From positions 293,776 through 357,775 of the forward strand of contig ML662445.1 in the NCBI GenBank assembly GCA_007570785.1: a stretch of 64,000 bases of DNA. Reading direction: 5' to 3'. Position 1 is the first letter of the stretch; the number at the start of each line of letters is the position of its first letter. The DNA comes from Antilocapra americana (Eukaryota; Chordata; Mammalia; Artiodactyla; Antilocapridae). Of the stretch, positions 31,555-43,971 are shown piece by piece. A program made the position numbers and the translations under genes. The notes below the pieces were generated by a model that did not search any database, was not told where the DNA came from, and saw only the letters and a list, made by a program, of their open reading frames with translations.

Positions 31555-33040
31555 TATGTTCCAGTTTGTAACTCAGCCAGCCCAGCATTTCTATGATGTC
31601 CTCAGTGTATAGGTTAAACAGACAGGGTGACAGCAGACAGGCATGTGGTACTCTTTTCTCCGTCTTGAACCAATCAGTTTTTCCACACAGGGTTCTAACT
31701 GTTGTTTCTTGAACCACATTCAAGTTTCTCAGGAGACAGGTAAGATGGTCTAGTATTCTCATCTCTCTAAGAGCTTTACATAGTTTGTCATGATCCACAC
31801 AGTCAAAGGCTTTAGTGTAATTGATGAAACAGATAGATGCTTTTCTGAAATTCCCTTACTTTCTCTATAATCCAGTGAATGTTGGCAGTTTGATCTCTAG
31901 TTCCTCTTCCTTTTCTAAACCCAGCTTGGACATCTGGAAGTTACTGGTTCCATAATGCTGAAGCCTAGCATGTAAGATTTTAAGCATGACCTTACTAACA
32001 TGGGAGATGAGAGCAACTGTCCGATGGCTAGCACATTATTTGGTACTACCCTTCTTGGCAATGGTGATGAAGACTGACCTTTTCTAGACCTACGGCCACT
32101 GCTGGGTCTTCCAGATCTGCTAACGTAAGAAACGTCAATGGCATCATCCTTTAGGGATTTGAATAGTTCTTTTGGAATTTCATTACATCTACTAGCTTTA
32201 TTAACATCAGTGTTTCTTAAGGCCCACTTGACTTTGAACTCCAGAATGTCTGGGTCTAGGTCACTAACCACACCATCATAGTAATCTGGTTTATTAAGTT
32301 TATTTTTATACAGTTTTTCCATGTATTTTTTCCATTTTGATCTCTTCAGCATCTACTAGGTCTCTTTCATTTTTATCCTTCATTGTGCCTATCTTTGGAT
32401 TTAATGATCCCGTGATGTTTCCAATTTTCCTGAAGAGATCTCTAGTCTTTCCCCTTTTGGTTTCTTTTATTATTAAAAAACTGTTCATTGAAAAAGGCCT
32501 TCTTGTCTGTGCTAGCTATTCTTTGAAACTCTGCTTTAATTGGATTTACTTTTCCCTCTTTCACTTCTCCATTCTTCTGCTGTTTGTAAAGCCTCCTCAA
32601 ATAACCACTTGGCCTTCTTGCTTTTCTTTTTCTTAGAGATAGTTTTGTTTTCTACCTGCCATACAATATTACAGACCTCTGTCCATAGTTCTTCAGGCAC
32701 ACAGTTAAGTAGATCTAATCCCTTGAATCTATTTGTTACCTCTACTGTGAATTCATATGGGAATTGATTTAAGTCATGCCTGACTGACCTAGTATTTTTC
32801 CCAGTTTTGTTTAGTTTAAGGTTGAATTTGGCTATGAACAGCTGATCATCTGAGCCACAGTCAGCTCTGGCCCTAATTTGTGCTGACTGTACAGCTTCTC
32901 CATCTTCAGCTACAAAGAATGTAATCAGCTTGATTTTGGTATTGACCATTTGGTGATATTCATGTGTAAAGTCATCTCCTGTGTAGTTCAAAAAGGGCAT
33001 TTGCTATGACTAGTGCATTCTCTTGACAGAACTCAAGAGC
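31555..33040 (-). mobile_element. Divergent BovB/RTE copy, antisense
   Basis: Carries the BovB block order on the minus strand: endonuclease C-terminus (32536-33000, with NRFKGLDLL), linker and reverse-transcriptase N-terminus (31915-32352, KWALRNTDVNKAS), and palm start (31538-31798, with DHLTCLLRNL). It is visibly more diverged than the other copies and its Ser-Asp-His box reads Ser-Asp-Asp. Multiple frameshifts. Confidence 0.85.
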
Positions 33041-33044
33041 CTCT

Positions 33045-33690
33045 TGATGTATTGGAGTTTCAGCTTCAACATCAGTCCTTCCAATGAACAGCCAGGACTG
33101 ATCCCTTTAGGATGAACTGGTTTGATCTCTTTGCAGTCCAAAAGACTCTCAAGTCTTCTCCAGCACCACAGTTCAAAAGCACCAATTCTTCTGTGCTCAG
33201 ATTTCTTTATAGTCCAACTCTCACATCCATACATGACTACTGGAAAAACTATAGCCTTTACTAGACAGACCTTTGTTGACAAAGTAATGCCTCTGCTTTT
33301 TAATACACTGTCTAGGTTGGTAATACCTTTCCTTCCAAGGGTTAAGCATCTTTTAATTTCATGGCTGCAGTCACCATCTGCAGTGATTTTGGAGCCCCCA
33401 AAAATAAAATCTGACACTGTTTCCATTTTTTCCCCATCTATTTGCCATGAAGTGATGGGACAAGATGTCTGATCTTAGTTTTCTGAATGTTGAGCTTTAA
33501 GCCAACTTTTTCACTCTCCTCTTTCACTTTCATCAAAAGGCTTTTTAGTTCCTCTTCACTTTCTGCCATAAGGGTAGTATCATCTGCATACCTGAGGTTA
33601 TGGATATTTCTTCTGGAAATCTTGATTCCAGCTTGTGCTTCTTCCAGCCCAGCGTTTCTAATGATGTACTCTGCATATAAGTTAAATAAG
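33045..33690 (-). mobile_element. BovB fragment, antisense
   Basis: Covers the part after and including the YADD box (33438-33731 frame, NLRYADDTTLMAESEEEL intact) down to the C-terminus (33010-33426). It lacks the 3' tail and stops where the sense L1 begins, so both ends are truncated. Confidence 0.9.
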
Positions 33691-33699
33691 GTTATCCAT

Positions 33700-33925
33700 A
33701 AGGATAACAGCTGATCTCTCAATAGCAACATTTCAGGCCAGATGGGAATGGCAGGACATACTTACAGTCATGAAAGAAAATAATCTACAACCCTGATTAC
33801 TGTACCCAGCCAGGATCTCATTCAAACTTGAAGGAGAAATCAAAAGGTTTACAGACAAGCAAAAGCTGAGAGAATTCAGCAACACCAAACCAGCACTCCA
33901 AGAAATGCTAAAGCATCTTCCCTAG
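33700..33925 (+). pseudogene. L1 ORF1 C-terminal remnant
   Basis: Encodes the last part of the L1 RNA-binding chaperone protein ORF1p (words QDILTVMKENN, GEIKRFTDKQKLREF), ending at TAG 33923-33925. One internal stop is present. The N-terminal coiled coil is missing. Confidence 0.75.
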
Positions 33926-33976
33926 ACAGGAAACATGGATAGGGTATATAATCTCGAACCTAAAACAATAAAGTAA

Positions 33977-36900
33977 ATGGCAATAGGATCGTACTTTTCA
34001 ATAGTCACCTAAAATGTAAACAGGTTGAATGCCCCAACCAAAAGACAAAGATTGGCCGATTGGATACAAAAATAAGACCCCTTTATATGTTATCTAGAAG
34101 AGACCCACCTCAAACCTAGGGACATATATAGACTGAAAGTTAAAGGCTGGAAAAAGATATTCCATGCAAATAGAGACCAAAAGAACGCAAGAGTAGCAAT
34201 ACTCATATCAGATGAATTAGACTTTAAAATAAAGGCTATGAAAAGAGATAAAGATGGACATTACATAATGGTCAAAAGATCAATCCAAGAAGAAGATATA
34301 ACAATTATAAATATATATGCACCCAACATAAGAGCACAACACTATGTAAGGCAAATGCTAACAAGTATAAAAGGGGGAATTAATAATAACACAATAATAG
34401 TGGGAGACTTTGATACTCCACTCACACCAATGGATAGATCAACTAAACAGAAAATTAACAAGGAAACACAAACTTTAAATGATACAATAGACCAGTTAGA
34501 TCTAATTGATATCTATAGGACATTCCACACCAAAAGAATGAATTTCACCTTTTTCTCAAGTGCACATGGGACCTTCTCCAGAACAGATCACATCCTGGGC
34601 CATAAATCTAGCCTTGGTAAATTCAAAAAAAACTGAAATCATTCCAAGCATCTTTTCTGACCACAATGCAGTGAGATTAGATATCAATTACAGGAGAAAA
34701 CCATTCAAAAATTCCAACATATGGAGGCTCAACAACACGCTGATGAACAACAACACGCAATCACAGAAGAAATCAAAAAAGAAATTAGAATATGCATAGA
34801 AATGAATGAAAATGAAAACACAACAACCCAAAACCTATGGGACACTGTAAAAGCAGTGCTAACGGGAAGCTTCATAGCAATATAGGCTTACGTCAGGAAA
34901 CAAGAAAAAAGTCAAATAAATAACCTAACTTTACACCTAAAGCAATGAGAAAAGGAAGAAATGCAGACGTCCAGGGTTAGAAGAAGGAAAGAAATTTTAA
35001 AGATCAGGGCAGATATAAATGCAAAGGAAACAAAAGAGACTGTAGCAAAAATCAACAAAGCCAAAAGCTGGTTCTTTGAGAAGATAAATAAAATTGAAAA
35101 ACCATAAGCCAGACTAATCAAGAAACAAAGGGAGAAGAATCAAATCAACAAAATTAGAAATGAAAAAAGAGAAATCACAACAGAAAACACAGAAATACAA
35201 AGGAACATAAGAGACTATTATCAGTAACCATATGCAAATAAACTGGACAACTTGGAAGAAATGGACAAATTCCTAGAAAAGTACAACTTTCCAAAACTAA
35301 ACCAGGAAGAGATAGACAATCCTAACAGACCCATCGTAAGCACAGAAATCGAAAATGTAATCAGAAATTTTCCAACAAGGAAAAGCCCAGGACCAGATGG
35401 CTTCACAGCTGAATTCTACCAAAAATTTAGAAGAGTTAACACCTATTCTCCTCAAACTCTTCCAGAAAATTGCAGAGGAAGGTAAACTTCCAAACTCATT
35501 CTATGAGGCCACCATCACCCTAATTCCAAAACCGGACAAACATGCCACAATAAAAGAAAACTACAGGCCAATATCACTGATGAACATAGATGCAAAAATC
35601 CTTAACAAAATTCTAGCAAATAGAAACCAACAACACATTGAAAAGATCATACATCATGACCAAGTGGGCTTTATCCCAGGGATGCAAAGATTCTTCAATA
35701 TCCACAAATAAATCAATGTAATACACCACATTAACAAATTGAAAAATGAAAACCACATGATTATCTCAATAGATGCAGAGAAAGCCTTTGACAAAATTCA
35801 ACATCCATTTATGATGAAAACTCTCCAAAAAGCAGGAATAGAAGGAACATACATCAACATAATAAAAGCTATATATGACAAACCCACAGCAAACATTATC
35901 CTCAATGGTGAAAACAGAAAGCATTTCCCCTAAAGTCAGACAAGACAAGGGTGCCCACTCTCACCACTACTATTCAACATAGTTTTGGAAGTCTTGGCCA
36001 TAGCAATTAGAGCAGTAAAAGAAATAAAAGGAATTCATATTGGAATAGAAGAAGTAAAACTCTCACTGTTTGCAGACAACATGATCCTCTACATAGAAAA
36101 CCCTAAAGACTCTACCAGAAAATTACTAGAGCTAATCAGTGAATATAGTAAAGTTTCAGGATACAAAATCAACACACAGAAATCCCTTGCATTCCTATAT
36201 AATAGCAATGAGAAAACAAAAAGAGAAATTAAGGAAACAATTCCGTTCACCATCGAAACAAAAAGAATAAAATACTTAGGAGTATTTCTACCTAAAGAAA
36301 CAAAAGACCTATATATAGAAAACAATAAAAAAAAAAAACACTGATGAAAGACATCAAAGAGGGCACAAATAGATGGAGAAATATACCATGTTCATGGATC
36401 GGAAGAATCAATATAGTGAAAATGAGTATACTACCCAGAGCAAACTATAGATTCAATGCAATTCCTATCAAGCTACCAGAGGTCTTTTTCAGAGAATTAG
36501 AACAAATAATTTCACAATTTGTATGGAAATACAAAAAACCTTGAATAGCCAAAGCAAACTTGAGAAAGAAAATTGAACTGGAGGCATCACCCTACCTGAC
36601 TTTAGGCTATACTACAAAGCCACAGCCATCAAGACAGTATGGTACTGGCACAAAGACAGAAATATCGATCAATGGAATAAAATAGAGGGCCCAGAGATAA
36701 ATCCATGCACTTATGGACACCTTATCTTTGACAAAGGAGGCAAGAATATACAATGGAGAAAAGACAACCTCTTTAACAAGTGATGCTGGGAAAACTGGAC
36801 AGCCACTTGTAAAAGAATGAAACTAGAACACTTTCTAACACCACACACAAAAATGAACTCAAAATGGATCAAAGATCTAAACAGAAGACTACAAACTATA

Positions 36901-37071
36901 AAACTCCTAGAGGAAAATATAGGCAAAACACTCTCCGACATAAACCAGCAGGATCCTCTATGACCCACCTCCCAGAATATTGGCAATAAAAGCAAAAATA
37001 AACAAATGGGACGTAATTAAAATTAAAAGCTTATGCACAACAAAGGAAACTAAAAACAAGGTGAAAATGCA
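33977..37071 (+). pseudogene. L1 'A' ORF2 remnant (endonuclease and reverse transcriptase)
   Basis: ORF2 starts at ATG 33977. The APE-type endonuclease is recognisable (INIYAPN in 34238-34636; SDHNAVR in 34560-34799), but stops occur early (near 34010 and 34072). The reverse transcriptase runs through 35252-36544; the catalytic box reads FADN instead of FADD (36073-36084), an active-site loss. A run of A (about 36328-36340) adds a frameshift. It is inactive. Confidence 0.85.
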
Positions 37072-39537
37072 TCATGATCAAGTAGGCTTTATACCAGGGA
37101 TGCAAGGATTCTTCAATATTCACAAATCAATCAATGTAATACACCACATCAACAAATTGAAAAATAAAACTCACGTGATTATCTCAATAGATGCAGAGAA
37201 AGCCTTTGACAAAATTCAACATCCATTTATGAGAAAAGCCCTCCAAAAAGCAGGAATAGAAGGAACATACCTCAGCATAATAAAAGCTATATATGACAAA
37301 CCCACAGCAAACATCCTCAATGGTGAAAAACTGAAAGCATTTCCCCTGAAGTCAGGAACAAGAAAAGGGTGCCCACTCTCACCACTACTTTTCAACATAG
37401 TTTTGGAAGTCTTGGCCACAGCAATCACAGCAGATAAAGAAATCAAAGGAATCCAGATTGGAAAAGAAGAAGTAAAACTCTCTCTGTTTGCAGATGACAT
37501 AATCCTCTATATTGAAAACCCTAAAGACTCTACCAGAAAATTACTAGAGCTAATCAGTGAATATAGTAAAGTTTCAGGATACAAAATCAACACACAGAAA
37601 TCCCTGGCATTCCTATACACTAACAATGAGAAAACAGAAAGAGAAATTAAGGAAACAATTCCATTCACCATCGAAACAAAAAGAATAAAATACTTAGGAG
37701 TATTTCTACCTAAAGAAACAAAAGACTTGTATATAGAAAACTATAAAACACTGATGAAAGAAATCAAAGAGGACACAAATAGATGGAGAAATATACCGTG
37801 TTCGTGGATTGGAAGAATCAATATAGTGAAAATGAGTATACTACCCAAACCAATCTATAGATTCAGTGCAATTCCTATCAAGCTACCAGAGGTCTTTTTC
37901 AGAGAGTTAGAACAAATAATTTCACAATTTGTATGGAAATACAAAAAACCTCATATAGCCAAAGCAATCTTGAGAAAGAAGAATGGAACTGGAGGAATCA
38001 ACCTACCTGACTTTAGGCTATACTACAAATCCACAGTCATTAAGACAGTATGGTACTGGCACAAAGACAGAAATATAGATCAATGGAACAAAATAGAAAG
38101 CCCAGAGGTAAATCCACACATCTATGGACACCTCATCTTTGACAAAGTAGGCAAGAATATACAATGGAGAAAAGACAACCTCTTTAACAAGTGGTGCTGG
38201 GAAAACTGGACAGCCACTTGTAAAAGAATGAAACTAGAACACTTTCTAACACCATACACAAAGATAAACTCAAAATGGATCAAAGATCTAAGCATAAGAC
38301 CAGAAACTATAAAACTCCTAGAGGATATCATAGGCAAAACATTCTCTGACATAAACCAAAGCGGGATCCTACATGACCCACCTCCCAGAATATAGGAAAT
38401 AAAAGCATGAATAAACAAATGGAACCTAATTAAAATTAAAAGCTTTTGCACAACAAAGGAAACTATAAGCAAGGTGAAAATACAGCCTTCAGAATGGGAG
38501 AATATAATAGCCAGTGAAGCAATGGAAAAACAATTAATCTCAAAACTATACAAACAACTCCTGCAGCTCCATTCCAGAAAAATAAATGACCCAATCAAAA
38601 AGTAGGCCAAAGAATTTAACAGACATTGCTCCCAAGAAGACATAAAAATGGCTAACAAACACATGAAAAGATGCTCAACATCACTCATTATCAGAGAAAT
38701 GCAAGTCAAAACCACAATGAGGTATCACTTTACACCAGTCAGAATGGCTGCCGTCCAAAAATCTACAAGTAATAAATGCTGGAGAGGATGTGGAGAGAAG
38801 GGAACCCTCTTACACTGTTGGTGGGAATGCAAACTCGTACAGCCACTATGGAAAACAGTGTGGAGATTCCTTAAAAAAAACTGCAAATAGACCTGCCATA
38901 TGACCCAGCAATCCCACTGCTGGGCATATACACCGAGGAAACCAGAAATGAAAGAGCCACGTGTACCCCAATGTTCATCACCGCATTGTTTACAATAGCC
39001 AGGACATGGAAGCAATCTAGATGCCCATCAACAGACGAATGGATAAGAAAGCTGTGGTACATATACGCAATGGAATACTATTCAGCATTTAAAAAAAAAT
39101 TCATTTGAATCAGTTCTACTCAGGTGGACGAAACTGGAGCCTATTATCCAGAGTGAAGTAAGCCAGAAGGGAAAACAACAATAGAGTATACTAACGCATA
39201 TATATGGAATTTAGAAAGACAGTAATGAGAACCCAGCATGCGAAACAGCAAAAGGAACGCAGATGTATAGAATAGACTAGTGGCCTCTGTGGATGAGTGC
39301 AAGGGTGGGATGATATGGGAGAATGGCATTGAAACATGTTAATTATCATATGTGTAATCAATCGCCAGCCCAGGATTGATGCTCGGGGCTGGTGCATCGA
39401 GATTTCCCGGGGTGAGGGAGGAGGGAGGGAGGAGGGAGAGGGTTTCTGGAGGGGGAGCATATGTAAACCCATGGCGATATCTTGTCATTGTATGGCAAAA
39501 CTAATTAAAAAAAAAAAGCAAGAGAGCTCCAGAAAAA
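37072..39537 (+). mobile_element. L1 'B': 5'-truncated L1 nested in L1 'A'
   Basis: Starts in the reverse-transcriptase domain ([10 protein letters not shown]) and runs to the 3' UTR. A first poly(A) at 39507-39517 is followed by GCAAGAGAGCTCCAG (39518-39532) and a second A run. AAAATGCA repeats at 37064-37071 and 39538-39545. ORF2 is open for about 440 codons with FADD intact (37486-37497), then ends at a TAG (38393). Confidence 0.88.
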
Positions 39538-40590
39538 AAAATGCAGCCTTCAGAATGAGAAAAAATAATAGCAAACCCGAATGAATGAATAAACAATTAA
39601 TCTCAAAAATACACAAGCAACTCCTGCAGCTCAATTTCAGAAAAATAAATGACCCAATCAAAAAGTGGGTCAAAGAACTAAACAGACATTTCTCCAAAGA
39701 AGACATAAAAATGGCTAACAAACACATGAAAAGATGCTCAACATCACTCATTATCATAGAAATGCAAATCAAAACCACAATGAGGTACCACTTTACACCA
39801 GTCAGAATGGCTGCAATCCAAAAGTCTACAAGCAATAAATGCTGGAGAGGATGTGGGGAAAAGGGAACCCTCTTACACTGTTGGTGGAATGCAAACTTGT
39901 ATAGCCACTATGGAGAGCAGTGTGGAGATTCCTTAAAAAACTGCAAATAGACCTGCCATATGACCCAGCAATCCCACTGCTGGGCATACACACCGAGGAA
40001 ACCAGAGGTGAAAGAGACACGTGTACCCCAATGTTCATCGCCACATTGTTTACAATAGCCAGGACATGGAAGCAACCTAGATGTCCATCAACAGACGAAT
40101 GGATAAGAAAGTGGTGGTACATATACACAATGGAATATTACTCAGCCATTAAAAAGAATTCATTTGAATCAGTTCTACTCAGGTGGACGGAACTGGAGCC
40201 TATTATCCAGAGTGAAGTAAGCCAGAAGTAAAAACAACAATACGGTATACTAACACATATATATGGAATTTAGAAAGATGGTGATGAGAACCGTGCACGC
40301 GAGACAGCAAGAGAAATGCAGATGTATAGAACAGTCTTGTGGACTCTGTGGAAGAGGGCAAGGGTGGGATGATATGGGAGAACGGCATTGAAACATGTAA
40401 ATTATCATATGTGAAATCAATCGCCAGCCCAGGTTTGATGCTCAGGGCTGGTGCAGTGGGATGACCCAGAGAGGGAACTGGGTGGGGGGGAAGGGGGGGG
40501 GTTCTGGAAGGGGAACATATGTATACCCATGGCAGATTCATGTCAATGTATAGCAAAACCAACACAATAAAGTAAAGGAAATTTAAAAAA

Positions 40591-41710
40591 ATTAAAAGCT
40601 TCTGCACAATAAAGGAAACTAAAAACAAGGTGAAAAAACAGCCTTCAGAATGGGAAAAAATAATAGCAAATGAAGCAACGGACCAACAGTTAATCTCAAA
40701 AATATACAAGCAACTCTTGCAGCTCAATTTCAGAAAAATAAACGACCCAATCAAGAAGTGGACCAAAGAACTAAACAGACATTTCTCCAACAAAGACATA
40801 AAAATCGCTAGCAAAAAAAAAAAAATGGCTAACAAACACATGAAAAGATGTTCAACATCACTCATTATCAGAGAAATGCAAATCAAAACCACAATGAGGT
40901 ACCACTTTACAAAGTCAGAGTGGCTGCCATCCAAATGTCTACAAACAAGAAATGCTGGAGAGGATGTGGAGAAAAAGGAACCCTCTTACACTGTTGGTGG
41001 AATGCAAACTAAGACAGCCACTATGGAGAACAGTGTGGAGATTCCTTAAAATACTGAAAATAGAACTGCCATATGACCCAGCAATCCCACTGCTGGGCCT
41101 ACACCCTGAGAAAACCAGTACTGAAAAAGACACATGTATCCCAATGTTCATCGCTGCATTGTTTACAATAGCCGGGACATGGAAGCAACCTAGATGTCCA
41201 TCAACTGTCAAATGGATAAGAAAGCTGTGGTACATATACACAATGGAATATTACTCAGCCATTAAAAAGAATACATTTGAATCAGTTCTACTGATGTGGA
41301 CGAAACTGGAGCCTATTATACAGAGTGAAGTAAGCCAGAAAGAAAAACAGCAATGCAGTATACTAATGCATATATTTGGAATTTAGAAAGATGGTAACGA
41401 TAACCTTGTATGCAAGACAGCAAAAGAGACACAGATGTACAGAACAGTCATGAGAGAGGGCAAGGGTGGGATGATATGGGAGAATGGCATTGAAACATTT
41501 AAATTATCATATGTGGAATCAATCACCAGCCCAGGTTTGATGCTTGATACGGGTGCTCAGGGCTGGTGCACCGGGATGACCCAGAGGGATGGAATCAGGA
41601 GGGAGATGGGAAGGGGGTTCTGGAATGGGAACACATGTATACCCATGGCAGATTCATGTCAGTGTATGGCAAAACCACACGATAATGTTAAGAAAATATA
41701 TAAAATAACA
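40591..41710 (+). mobile_element. L1 'C': 5'-truncated L1 at the tail of L1 'A'
   Basis: Begins ATTAAAAGCTTCTGCAC in the last third of ORF2 directly after the L1 'A' tail, and ends with 3' UTR and an A-rich tail (about 41690-41715). The 3' UTR variant differs from the young copies (shorter G tract, CACACGATAATG). A 20-bp slip with an A run (about 40800-40826) breaks the frame. It probably inserted into the poly(A) of L1 'A'. Confidence 0.8.
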
Positions 41711-41839
41711 AAAAATCATCAAAATATCAAACCAATTGTTCAAAAACATAAACTGAAATCTAAGAGGTTCACCTCTCCATTGGAATCCTGCTAAGTCATA
41801 AAGCAGCTCAGAATAATGCCAGTGGTCACAGCAAAGTCA

Positions 41840-41965
41840 TAGAAAAATATAACATAAGATAACTCTGATTGGTGGAATCTAATATCCATGCAAAGGAATA
41901 CATTTATACAAAAGAAACAGTATCATGAGCTTACAAAATCAACTTATAATTCTCAAAAAGAAAAT
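41840..41965 (+). mobile_element. Old L1 3' UTR, left part
   Basis: GGTGGAATCTAATATCCATG and CATTTATACAAAAGAAACAG follow the pattern of old L1 3' UTRs. The matching end lies at about 43250-43360, on the far side of the LTR block. Confidence 0.5.
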
Positions 41966-42119
41966 TTTAGGGCAGAGGGAGCAATTAAGAGATTGGAATG
42001 AACCTCTACATTGTTGTGTTCCCAAAAACTGGGGGAAAAAATCTTTGGAATGTAGGAGCAGAAAAAAAGAGACCCTTATAGTCCTTCCCTCCCCCATGTT
42101 GTAACCATTAACACATCTC

Positions 42120-43190
42120 AAGTCTTCCTGAGCAGTATAATCTGTCTCACCTCTACCCCACACAGAGAGAAGGTATCTCACCTTTCTCTTCTCCCCATAT
42201 GTGACTCATCCAATCAGCAAATCATCTGCAAGACCCCTATCCCTCTCCTAGTACTTAGAGGGTAACAGACCAGAAGGCCAGGTGTCTCCAAATGGAGGAA
42301 ATAAACTGCAACTGTCAGACATTTTTATCTCTCTCTTAAGCGGCAGGAGGAAACAAACTAGTGATAATTTTTCCCTTCTCTATACAAATTTAAAAGAGGT
42401 TTCTCTTAAAATACTGTGTTGCCATAACGACACCTGGTCTCACCTGAAATTAACTATTCTCAAACGTTGAGTTAACCAATGCATTCCTCTTGTGGAAATG
42501 TTTGCCTTAAGCTATGTTAATGTACTGTGCATTTACCCCAAACTCTGTCTTTGTGTCCAATTCCACCAAATGGCTTAGAACATACTTGAGAAACCAGTAT
42601 GTTATACTCAGACATTGTTCCCCTAATCTATGTAAATGAAACTATCTGTATGGTAAACTGCTCTTCTACAAAATTCAAGTCAATCATTTTATGGCCCAGG
42701 ATGACTTGCCTGGTGCCAAGATTATCCCAAAATACAGCTTATAGATGAGGGGCTGGTGCCATTCTGAGTTTTGAGACTTTCATTTCTTTCATTAGCAAAC
42801 TGCTAGTGACTATATAACATCCAGACAAAAACTAGCAGGGGGTAGTCTTTCTATCCACTTTTGATGCCTATGTCACAAGTTTTCTCTATCTCCTTTTTAC
42901 TTTAATAAAATTTTATTACACAAAAGCTCTGAGCGATCAAGCCTCATCTCTGGCCCCAGATTTGATTCTTCTCTTCCGGAGGCCAAGATTCCTGGCATCT
43001 TTTTTGTGAGTTTATCAGCAACCTTTCAGTACCCTGGGTATAAAAGTGGACTAAGAACCCTTCAGTTCTCCCGTGAACCAACCCACTGTTCTAACAGCAT
43101 CTCCCATTCTAATAAAGTTTAATTACCTCTCGTCTGTCTCATGTCTGTAAATTCTTTTCCAACCTGTCACAGGCCACGACATACACTTTA
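42120..43190 (+). mobile_element. ERV LTR block with two promoter/polyA sets
   Basis: The main LTR ends ACCTTTCA at 43028. It has TATATAA at 42811-42817 and AATAAA at 42904-42909, and a U5-like stretch with AAGCTCTGAGCGATCAAGCC and CTTCCGGAGGCCAAGATTCC, which I know from bovid ERV LTRs. Directly after it, TATAAAAG (43039-43046) and AATAAA (43111-43116) form a second set in a shorter module to about 43190. The left boundary is uncertain; a CCAATCAG is present near 42210. No interior genes: a solo LTR or fused LTRs. Confidence 0.65.
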
Positions 43191-43365
43191 ATAGATATCA
43201 AATGGAGAAGCCAAAAGGACCACAGAAAAGGCTAGAGAACACACTGTAATCACCTTATAGGGGAAAAAAGAACCCAAAAGAGAACAGATGAATGTCTAAG
43301 TGGAAACAAATCAAGTTCTTGTACACCTGAAACAAAGAGGACAACACTCTACTCCAATACACACT
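43190..43365 (+). mobile_element. Old L1 3' end, right part
   Basis: GAATGTCTAAGTGG, TTCTTGTACACCTGAAAC and CTCTACTCCAATA fit the terminus of old L1s, so the LTR block is an insertion in this element. Confidence 0.5.
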
Positions 43366-43374
43366 AACAATGAA

Positions 43375-43650
43375 ATTACAGCAGAAAAAAATCAGCATGA
43401 GGCCTGAAGACATGAGGTCACCTTCTGGTTTTCTGCCATAAAACCACTTGCAAAGTTGTGTAGATGGGCACTCCATATTCACAAGGCCCACAGGGCAGCC
43501 AGTAAGAAACACTTTCTCTCACAAACTGCCCTAGGGCTGGTCAGCGGAAAGGAAGTCCAACTTGGGCAGACCTTCAATAGGCCAATTTCAACGAGTAAAT
43601 TTCAATCACACTGTTCTAAACAAGTTCCATGAAAACTTGTCAACATCACT
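43375..43650 (+). repeat. Unclassified repeat module, copy 1
   Basis: Shares a run of words with 56735-56990 (CATTTTCTGCC/CCATTTCCCATAA context, AATATTCACAAGGC, CTTTCTCTCAC/CTACTCTCAAG). In both places it precedes an L1 ORF2 C-terminal fragment. Family unknown. Confidence 0.5.
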
Positions 43651-43654
43651 AAGT

Positions 43655-43970
43655 GATAGAGAAATGGAAATTCAAAGTACCACGAGGTATCACCTCATAC
43701 CCAGTCAGAATGGCCATAATCAAAAACTTTACAGACAGTAAGTTTTGGAGAGGGTGTGGACAAAAGGGAACTCACCTCCATTGAGGTTGAGGATGGAACT
43801 TGGTAAGAGTGACAACAGTTGACAATGTGGAGGTTCCTCAAACCATGAAAAAGAGAATGAGATGGAAAGACCATTGAAGTTGAGGATGGAACTTGGTAAG
43901 AGCCACGAAGGAAGACAGTATGGAGGTTTCCTTAAATCATGAAAAAGAAGATGAGATGGGAAGACTTGCT
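43655..43970 (+). mobile_element. Old L1 ORF2 3' fragment with internal tandem duplication
   Basis: AGAAATGGAAATTCAAAG to GGAGAGGGTGTGGAC correspond to the C-terminal region of L1 ORF2, strongly decayed. A block of about 90 bp (43778-43870) recurs directly after (43872-43966) sharing GTTGAGGATGGAACTTGG. Confidence 0.65.
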
Positions 43971-43971
43971 A

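Larger units (their letters stand above)
33691..40590 (+). mobile_element. L1 'A': long sense L1 split by L1 'B'
   Basis: Begins in the ORF1 C-terminus, contains the inter-ORF region and ORF2 endonuclease and reverse transcriptase to 37071, and resumes at 39546 with the last part of ORF2, 3' UTR and tail near 40560-40590. L1 'B' sits between, flanked by AAAATGCA. Without the insert it is about 4.4 kb. Confidence 0.85.

Noticed and set aside
40203..40934. 243-aa minus-strand ORF
   Set aside because: Antisense of the L1 'A' 3' UTR and the start of L1 'C'; it includes the recurring antisense 61-codon frame and has no independent support.
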